Shown piece by piece: positions 53,441 to 64,000 of a stretch of 64,000 nucleotides of DNA. The notes under the pieces are model-generated. The model saw nothing but the letters and a program-made list of their open reading frames with translations, ran no database searches and was not told the DNA's origin. The position numbers and the translations under genes were made by a program. This DNA comes from Pseudazoarcus pumilus. GTDB taxonomy: Bacteria > Pseudomonadota > Gammaproteobacteria > Burkholderiales > Rhodocyclaceae. The stretch covers positions 2,046,001-2,110,000 of the forward strand of contig NZ_CP025682.1 of NCBI RefSeq assembly GCF_002872475.1, given 5' to 3'. Position 1 is the stretch's first letter; each line of letters begins with the position of its first letter.

Positions 53441-54643
53441 TCAACCCTTACTGCCTCCCGAAGTCCACTCATCAATCATATCGGCCCAATCCTGCAACAT
53501 CGCCGCCCGCTGCTCGCGGTACTCAGCCTTGTTGTAGACAGCCCTCACGCCCTTCTGCTCGTGCGCCAGGCACTTCTCGATCCAGTCGGTGTTGTAGCCG
53601 GCCTCATGCAACAGCGTGCTGGCTGTGCGCCGCAAATCATGCGGTCCGAACTTGGTAAGTGACTTCCCATCTTTCTGCGCCGCCTTGTAAGTCAGCGTCA
53701 GCACCTGGTTAAGTGTGGCAGCGCTCATCGGCGCATCCGAGTCGTACCGTGATGGCAAAACGAAGTCGGAACCACCGGCAAAGGTTTTCATGGCAATGAA
53801 AATATCCAGAGCCTGCTGGGACAGAAATACCAGGTGCGGGTTACGGCGTTTCATCCGCTCCTTTGGAATCGTCCACAACGCTTCGCTGAAATTGATCTCG
53901 CTCCAGGTCGCATTGGTCAGCTCGCTCTTGCGCACCATCGTCAGCAATAACAGCTTGGCCGCCGCACGGTTTGTTGGGCTTGTGCCCACTCGCTCCATGT
54001 ACTGGTACATCAGCCCAATTTCTTCTGGCGTCAACGCTCGGTCACGTGGCTCGAATCGAGCGATGCTTGTTGGGCGCACCAGTTCTGCCGGGTTTTCGAC
54101 CTTCTGCCCACGCTCGATGGCCCAGCGAAATACCTGCAACACGATTTCACGCACATGAACGGCGGTGGCCGGTGCGCCTCGCTCAACAATGGCATCAGCC
54201 AGCGCCCGCAAGTCTTCGTGGGTGATCTCCACCAGCTTCTGATTGCTGAATTTCGGCTTCAGCTCACGCTCATAAACCGAGCGGCGCATATCGCGGGTGG
54301 AGTCGGCCATCTGGTAGCCACGCAGCCACTTCTCCGCCCAGGCACCGAACGTCTCTGCATCTTTCACCCGCGCCTTGTCTCGGGCTTTCTCCTTGGCCGG
54401 CGACTTGCCCGCCGCAACCATCTTCTTGGCGTCACCCAACAGCTCGCGGGCTTCGGCCAGGGTGATGCCACCGACACCATAACGCCCAAAGGTGATGGTC
54501 TCCTGCCGACCGTTGATTGAGTAGTTGTAACGGAACGAGATGGAGCCGGCTGGAGTCACTGCCACATAGAGACCTTCCCGGTCATTCACTTTGTAGAGTT
54601 TGTCCCTGGGCTTGAGATTGCGCAGCTTGGTATCGGTCAGCAT
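53441..54643 (-). CDS. int: P4-type tyrosine recombinase (guaA integrase)
   Basis: A 400-residue integrase with an N-terminal DUF4102 arm-binding domain (LTDTKLRNLKPRDKLYKVND), core-binding domain, and catalytic domain from about residue 210: Arg in MVRKSELTNATW, HDLRRTASTLLHEAG, and His and Tyr in CLAHEQKGVRAVYNK. The ATG at 54643 starts the canonical MLTDTK; a longer frame to 54748 reads through arm-site DNA. It lies beside attR, the usual place for enzymes that insert into the guaA 3' end. Confidence 0.93.
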   Translation of the reverse strand: MLTDTKLRNLKPRDKLYKVNDREGLYVAVTPAGSISFRYNYSINGRQETITFGRYGVGGITLAEARELLGDAKKMVAAGKSPAKEKARDKARVKDAETFGAWAEKWLRGYQMADSTRDMRRSVYERELKPKFSNQKLVEITHEDLRALADAIVERGAPATAVHVREIVLQVFRWAIERGQKVENPAELVRPTSIARFEPRDRALTPEEIGLMYQYMERVGTSPTNRAAAKLLLLTMVRKSELTNATWSEINFSEALWTIPKERMKRRNPHLVFLSQQALDIFIAMKTFAGGSDFVLPSRYDSDAPMSAATLNQVLTLTYKAAQKDGKSLTKFGPHDLRRTASTLLHEAGYNTDWIEKCLAHEQKGVRAVYNKAEYREQRAAMLQDWADMIDEWTSGGSKG

Positions 54644-54947
54644 GTACCTTGTCCTTCTTCGTCTCCGATACCATGCTGAAAAAATCTCGAATTTATCGTA
54701 TTTTTTCTTACGAAACAGTAACTTATAGAATATTAATACCATGAACACACAAAAGAACGCAGCATGGTATCGGCATCAATCATGGCATCGCCAAACCATA
54801 ATACCAGCTTTAATGCCATGCTCAAACGGTGCTTGGCGCTTCCTCCCGTTGCCAGATCGTGCCAAACACAAACAAAAAAAAGCCCGCAATTACGCGGGCT
54901 TAGCGGCATTTCATGCCATCAGGTGCCTGGCTGTGCCAGACGCGGAA
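54644..54947. other. Island right-end region with arm-type repeats
   Basis: About 300 bases without a gene. It holds CCATG-type boxes on both strands (54668, 54736, 54763 minus, 54781 minus, 54813) and the guaA terminator supplied by the element at 54876-54902. The boxes probably bind Int or AlpA during excision. Confidence 0.6.
54876..54902 (-). terminator. Rho-independent terminator downstream of guaA
   Basis: Minus-strand stem AAGCCCGC / GCGGGCTT with loop GTAATT and a run of eight T residues. It lies inside the element, 46 bases past the guaA stop, so the insertion brings its own terminator for guaA. Confidence 0.8.
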
Positions 54948-56513
<1,566 letters not shown>

Positions 56514-56532
56514 GCGGGTACTCGGAAAGAAG

Positions 56533-56553
56533 AAAGGCGGCCGAAGCCGCCCG
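56533..56553 (-). terminator. Hairpin between guaB and guaA
   Basis: Minus-strand GGGCGGC-TTCG-GCCGCCTTTC: six to seven paired bases, a UUCG tetraloop and a short pyrimidine run. It may attenuate guaA transcription from guaB. Confidence 0.5.
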
Positions 56554-56571
56554 GACGACGCCCAGTGCGCG

Positions 56572-58679
<2,108 letters not shown>

Positions 58680-58688
58680 GCGCGCGCC

Positions 58689-59012
58689 TCAGCCCGCGTC
58701 GGCTTCGCCGCCGCCCTTCTTCATCGCCTTGCCTTCCTCGGCGCGCTTCTTGCGCACGGCCTTGGGGTCGGCGATGAGCGGGCGGTAGATCTCGACCCGG
58801 TCCCGATCACGCAATTCGGCATCGGGTTTGGTGAGCTTGGCGTAGATGCCGACCTTGTTGGCACCGTCCAGATCGATCTCGGGATGCTTCTCGAGCAGCC
58901 CCGAGGCCTTGACCGCATCCCCGACGGTCGAACACTGCGGCAGCACGAGCTTGACGATCTCGTGACTGTGCGGCAGCGCGTAGGCGACCTCCACGTTGAT
59001 CACGTCGCTCAT
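58689..59012 (-). CDS. rnfH: RnfH-family ubiquitin-like protein
   Basis: A 107-residue beta-grasp protein: VEVAYALPHSHEIVKLVLPQ, then VGIYAKLTKPDAELRDRDRV and EIYRPLIADPKAVRKKRAEE, typical of RnfH. The role is unsettled. It overlaps ratA by four bases; this pairing opposite smpB is conserved in many proteobacteria. Confidence 0.92.
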   Translation of the reverse strand: MSDVINVEVAYALPHSHEIVKLVLPQCSTVGDAVKASGLLEKHPEIDLDGANKVGIYAKLTKPDAELRDRDRVEIYRPLIADPKAVRKKRAEEGKAMKKGGGEADAG

Positions 59013-59452
59013 CGCGTCTCTCCCTGATAGACCTGCGCAGCACGCTTGACGAAGGAATCGACGAAGGTGTTGGCGATGTGGCTGAACACCGGGCCGAAAG
59101 CCTTCTCGAAGAGCTTGTGCTCGAACTCGTAGTGCAGGCGGAACTCGATCTTGCACGCCGTATCGCCCAGCGGCTTGAAGAACCAGCCGCCCTCGAGATG
59201 CCGGAACGGGCCGTCGCGCAGGCGCAGATGCATCTCGGTCGGTCGCGTCTTGAGATTCTCGGTGGTGAAGTGGGTCTTGAGGCCATGATAATTGACACGC
59301 ACCGTCGCCACCGTGCGCTCCTCGTCGCGCTCGTGCACCTCGGCCCCGCCACACCACGGCAGGAACTGCGGATAGTCTTCGCATCGGTCGACGAGTTCGA
59401 ACATCTGCTCGGGCGTGAATTCGATCAGAACGGTCTTGCTGACTTCGGCCAT
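59009..59452 (-). CDS. ratA: RatA/Coq10-like START-domain protein
   Basis: A 147-residue SRPBCC protein, MAEVSKTVLIEFTPEQMFEL with VDRCEDYPQFLPWCGGAEV and FEKAFGPVFSHIANTFVDSF. E. coli RatA was described as blocking 70S ribosome formation; relatives (Coq10) bind ubiquinone and aid respiration. Coupled to rnfH. Confidence 0.9.
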   Translation of the reverse strand: MAEVSKTVLIEFTPEQMFELVDRCEDYPQFLPWCGGAEVHERDEERTVATVRVNYHGLKTHFTTENLKTRPTEMHLRLRDGPFRHLEGGWFFKPLGDTACKIEFRLHYEFEHKLFEKAFGPVFSHIANTFVDSFVKRAAQVYQGETR

Positions 59453-59531
59453 GAACGGGGCGCGGCTGCGGGCGAACTGTTAAGATCATCGATTCTACCG
59501 CAAGCACCGACGCCACCACCGAAAGCAGCCC

Positions 59532-59978
59532 ATGAGCATCATCGACAACCGCAAGGCCTTCCACGACTACTTCATCGAGGAGCGCTTCGAAGCCGGCATG
59601 GTCCTCGAGGGCTGGGAGGTCAAGGGCATCCGCGCCGGGCGCGCCAACATCAAGGAAGCTTACGTCGTCGTGCGCGGCGGCGAGATCTTCCTGCTCGGCA
59701 TGCACATCACGCCGCTGGCCTCGGCCTCGACCCACGTCAAGCCGGACCCGACGCGCACGCGCAAGCTGCTGCTGCATGCGCGCGAGATCGACAAGCTCAT
59801 CGGCAAGGTCGAGCGTGCCGGCTACGCCCTGGTGCCGCTCGACCTGCACTTCTCGAAGGGGCGGATCAAGGCCACCATCGGCCTGGCCAAGGGCAAGAAG
59901 CAGTTCGACAAGCGCGAGACCGAAAAGCAGCGCGACTGGGAACGCGACAAGGCGCGGCTGATGCGCGTCAAGGTGTGA
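59532..59978 (+). CDS. smpB: SsrA-binding protein SmpB
   Basis: A 148-residue SmpB: N-terminal [20 protein letters not shown], then [19 protein letters not shown], and the basic C-terminal tail [18 protein letters not shown]. It brings tmRNA to stalled ribosomes. Divergent from ratA. The tmRNA gene itself is not in this window. Confidence 0.96.
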   Translation: MSIIDNRKAFHDYFIEERFEAGMVLEGWEVKGIRAGRANIKEAYVVVRGGEIFLLGMHITPLASASTHVKPDPTRTRKLLLHAREIDKLIGKVERAGYALVPLDLHFSKGRIKATIGLAKGKKQFDKRETEKQRDWERDKARLMRVKV

Positions 59979-60018
59979 TGCCGCGCGCGCACCACGCCCT
60001 CCATCGGAGACCGAACCC

Positions 60019-60597
60019 ATGATCCTGCTGATCCTCGGCCTTTGGCTGTTCCTCGGAATGCACTCGGTGCGCATGCTCGCGCCGCAAATGCGCGAGCGAT
60101 ACGTCTATCGGTTCGGCCCGTCGAACTGGCGGCTGATCTACGCGGGCGTCTCGGTGGTCGGCCTGGTGCTGATCGTGCTCGGCTATAGCGACACCCACAT
60201 GAACCCGGTGCATCTGTGGTCGCCGCCGCTGTGGACGCGGCACCTGGCCGCCCTGCTGACGCTGCCCGCCTTCGTGCTGCTGGCCGCGACCTATGTGCCG
60301 GGCACCTGCATGCGTGCGCGCATCGGCCACCCGATGCTCGCCGCCACCAAGCTGTGGGCGCTGGCCCATGTGATCGCCAACGGCACGCTCGGCGACGTGC
60401 TGCTCTTCGGCAGTTTCCTGGTGTGGGCCGCCATGGGCTTCTCGGCCTCGCGCCGGCTCGATCGCGCCGAGGGCGTGACACGCGTACCCGGCCACTGGAC
60501 CCGCGACCTGATCGCCGTGGTCGTCGGCCTCGTGATGTGGTTCCTGTTCGCGCGCCATCTGCACGTCGTGCTGTTCGGAGTGAGGCCCTTCGGCTGA
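60019..60597 (+). CDS. NnrU-family membrane protein
   Basis: A 192-residue protein with five to six membrane helices and the NnrU motifs GMHSVRMLAPQMRERYV and HPMLAATKLWALAHVIANGT. NnrU is linked to denitrification and related to the NnrU/MSR family; exact role unknown. Forty bases downstream of smpB. Confidence 0.87.
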   Translation: MILLILGLWLFLGMHSVRMLAPQMRERYVYRFGPSNWRLIYAGVSVVGLVLIVLGYSDTHMNPVHLWSPPLWTRHLAALLTLPAFVLLAATYVPGTCMRARIGHPMLAATKLWALAHVIANGTLGDVLLFGSFLVWAAMGFSASRRLDRAEGVTRVPGHWTRDLIAVVVGLVMWFLFARHLHVVLFGVRPFG

Positions 60598-60649
60598 TTC
60601 TCGGGGAAAAAGCGCCTGACATGCGCTCATTGCAAGAACCGGAGCGTCG

Positions 60650-62209
<1,560 letters not shown>

Positions 62210-62305
62210 TCGTTCATCCTGTCGTCAGTTGGCCGCGCCAAGCTGCGGAGCGTGGCGGGCCTTCGGCTATAATCCGCCGATCGTAATCAAGGAGCCATGC
62301 GAACC

Positions 62306-63097
62306 ATGGGTTTTCTCGCCGGCAAAAAGATCCTCATCACGGGCCTGCTGAGTAATCGCTCGATCGCCTATGGCATCGCACGTGCGATGCACCGCGAGGG
62401 CGCCGAACTGGCCTTCACCTTCCAGAACGAGCGCTTCAAGGATCGCGTCGCCAAGCTCGCGTCGGAGTTCGACAGCATGCTGTTGTTCCCGCTCGACGTG
62501 CAGGACGATGCGCAGGTCGAAGCGCTGTTCGACGGCTTGCAGCAGGCCTGGGGCGGTCTCGACGGTCTCGTGCATTCGATCGCCTACGCACCCACCGACG
62601 CACTCGAAGGCGACTTTCTCGACGGCTTCTCGCGCGAGGCCTTCCGTCTGTCGCAGGAAGTCAGCGCGGGCAGCTTCCCGATCCTCGCCAAGGGCGCGCG
62701 GCCGCTGATGCGCGGGCGCAACGGTGCGCTGCTGACCCTGTCGTATCTGGGCGCGGTGCGCACCATGCCCAACTACAACATCATGGGCATGGCCAAGGCC
62801 AGCCTGGAGGCGGCAGTGCGTTACATGGCCGTCACCTTGGGCCCTGAAGGCACGCGCGTCAACGCCGTCTCGGCCGGACCGATCAAGACCCTCGCTGCCT
62901 CGGGCATCGGCAGCTTCGGCAAACTGCTCTCGTTCAACGAGCGCAACGCCCCGCTGCGCCGCAACGTCACCATCGAGGAAGTCGGCAATGCCGCCGCCTT
63001 CCTGTGCTCGGATCTGGCCAGTGGCGTCACCGGCGAGATCATGTACGTCGACGGCGGCTTCAACACCACCGCGCTGGGCAACGCCGACCAGGGCTGA
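62306..63097 (+). CDS. fabI: Enoyl-[acyl-carrier-protein] reductase (NADH)
   Basis: A 263-residue short-chain dehydrogenase that does the last reduction in fatty acid elongation. FabI features: [40 protein letters not shown] with the Tyr-x6-Lys pair. The ATG at 62306 is preferred over 62297 because AGGAG lies 11 bases upstream of it and only two before the other. Confidence 0.95.
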   Translation: MGFLAGKKILITGLLSNRSIAYGIARAMHREGAELAFTFQNERFKDRVAKLASEFDSMLLFPLDVQDDAQVEALFDGLQQAWGGLDGLVHSIAYAPTDALEGDFLDGFSREAFRLSQEVSAGSFPILAKGARPLMRGRNGALLTLSYLGAVRTMPNYNIMGMAKASLEAAVRYMAVTLGPEGTRVNAVSAGPIKTLAASGIGSFGKLLSFNERNAPLRRNVTIEEVGNAAAFLCSDLASGVTGEIMYVDGGFNTTALGNADQG

Positions 63098-63112
63098 GAC
63101 CGATTTCACGCA

Positions 63113-63144
63113 GAAAAAAGCCCGGCCGTCGGCCGGGCTTTTTG
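63113..63144. terminator. Bidirectional terminator between fabI and ppiD
   Basis: AAAAAAGCCCGGCCG / CGGCCGGGCTTTTT-type perfect stem with T-runs on both strands, serving the convergent fabI and ppiD genes. Confidence 0.92.
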
Positions 63145-63158
63145 TCTGGTGTGCCCGA

Positions 63159-64000
63159 TCAGTTCTCCGGCGGCTCCAGCGCCGCGACGCGGATCTCGAC
63201 GCCGTACTGCTCGCGCAGTGCCGCCACGAAGGCCGCGAACTCCTGCTCGGCCACCAGCCGGTCGTACTGCAGGGCGAAGGCCTGCACCTGCGGGTCATCC
63301 AGGCCGATCTCGGGATGGATCACCTCTTCGATGCGGAACACGCCGTATTCCCCGCCCGACAGGGGCGCACCCACGTAGGCCGGCAACGCCTCGACCGATG
63401 CCGTAAATACCGCGCGCGCGGCCTGCGCGGGCAGTTCCGGGTTGCCGCGCGGCATCGCCACGGGCTCGCTCCATTCCTGCCCGGCGCTCTGCCCGTCGCG
63501 CAGCTCGGCCAGCACCTCCTCGCCGCGCACCTGGGCCAGCCTGGCCGCTTCCGCGGCACGCAGCTCGGCGACAATGTCCTCGCGCACCTCTTCGAGCGGC
63601 AACTGGCGGGCGTCCTCGAATTCCACGACGCGCGCCGAGATGAGCGTGCCGCGCTCGACCTCGATGGCTTCGATGTTCTCGTCCAGCGCACGCGTCTGCG
63701 CATCGAACAGGGCGTCGAGCAACTGCGGCTCCCGGTAACCCGCGATGCTGCCGTCGGCGCGGCTGATCCAGTCGCTCGTCTGCACCTCCAGCCCCATCGC
63801 GTCGGCGGCCGGCTGCAGGCTGTCGGGCTGCTCGTAGACGGTGTTGGCAAACTGCTCGGCGAGCACCGGGAAGCGGCGCGACGCTTCCTGGCGACGCAGT
63901 TCGTCCTCGATCTGCGCGCGCACTTCCTCGAAGGGGCGCACCGACGAGGGCTTGACCTCGGTGACCTCGATCACGTGATAGCCGAAGCCGGTCTCGACGA
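63159..64000 (-). CDS. ppiD: Periplasmic folding chaperone PpiD, C-terminal part
   Basis: The last 280 or so residues of a SurA/PpiD-type protein; the start lies beyond the right edge. The first visible segment, VETGFGYHVIEVTEVKPSSV, is the end of a parvulin rotamase domain. The rest is the helical C-terminal chaperone part (VRAQIEDELRRQEASRRFPV and on to ALREQYGVEIRVAALEPPEN). PpiD is anchored in the inner membrane and aids folding near the Sec channel. Convergence with fabI is usual in Rhodocyclales as I recall. Confidence 0.88.
   Translation of the reverse strand, partial: VETGFGYHVIEVTEVKPSSVRPFEEVRAQIEDELRRQEASRRFPVLAEQFANTVYEQPDSLQPAADAMGLEVQTSDWISRADGSIAGYREPQLLDALFDAQTRALDENIEAIEVERGTLISARVVEFEDARQLPLEEVREDIVAELRAAEAARLAQVRGEEVLAELRDGQSAGQEWSEPVAMPRGNPELPAQAARAVFTASVEALPAYVGAPLSGGEYGVFRIEEVIHPEIGLDDPQVQAFALQYDRLVAEQEFAAFVAALREQYGVEIRVAALEPPEN

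Overview
The window is GC-rich chromosomal DNA from a betaproteobacterium, most likely a member of the Rhodocyclales (Thauera/Azoarcus/Aromatoleum-like). The basis is the block smpB / ratA-rnfH / DUF4124 / guaB-guaA, the fabI-ppiD pair, NnrU, and the style of the aromatic-acid genes. The assignment is inferred from gene content; no database was searched.

Region 1 (1-14.8 kb) is a catabolic cluster. It holds the start of a TRAP-type permease, a UbiD-family decarboxylase overlapping an aldehyde dehydrogenase, and a minus-strand operon for a three-subunit molybdenum hydroxylase (large subunit fused to a CoxG-like domain, FAD subunit, 2Fe-2S subunit), an acyl-CoA ligase, an enoyl-CoA hydratase and XdhC. 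Upstream on the same strand lie ubiX, a MocA-like molybdopterin nucleotidyltransferase and an AraC regulator; a divergent LysR gene closes the cluster. UbiX would supply prenyl-FMN to UbiD, and MocA and XdhC would mature the hydroxylase. A direct-repeat operator, TTACC-N15-TTACC-NNN-GAGTC, occurs twice in the TRAP/ubiD intergenic region and once before the hydroxylase operon, which suggests one AraC regulon. The substrate cannot be read from the sequence.

Region 2 (14.9-21.6 kb) has a DUF2959 lipoprotein, a RIO kinase with a VF530-like gene, and a 4.3-kb islet bounded by an intact initiator tRNA-Met and a duplicated 3' part of that tRNA. The islet holds a PrlF/YhaV toxin-antitoxin pair, a HigB/HigA pair, an HNH endonuclease with an HIT protein, and a decayed HNH fragment, but no integrase.

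Region 3 (21.7-39.4 kb) is ordinary chromosome: a CoA-transferase, a short-Q-loop cytochrome bd operon with its CydDC exporter, DUF4124 and DUF1499 proteins, a sterol-desaturase-family protein, an MFS permease with an ArsR-rhodanese regulator, a second MFS permease, and a GNAT-like gene overlapping a TPR/O-GlcNAc-transferase-like gene.

Region 4 (39,488-54,962) is a complete integrative element in the 3' end of guaA. I recognise it as GIsul2 or a very close relative: sul2, truncated glmM, ISCR2, a resolvase, arsR-arsH-arsC-acr3, trbJ/K-like/L, IncQ-like repA/repC, AlpA and integrase, about 15.46 kb. It carries an IncP-like oriT without a relaxase, three 22-bp iterons overlapping the 3' end of repC, an 11-bp-phased AATCG array, and a third internal copy of the att core.

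Region 5 (54.9-64 kb) is conserved housekeeping DNA: guaA, guaB, DUF4124, rnfH, ratA, smpB, nnrU, selO, fabI and the C-terminal part of ppiD, which runs off the right edge.
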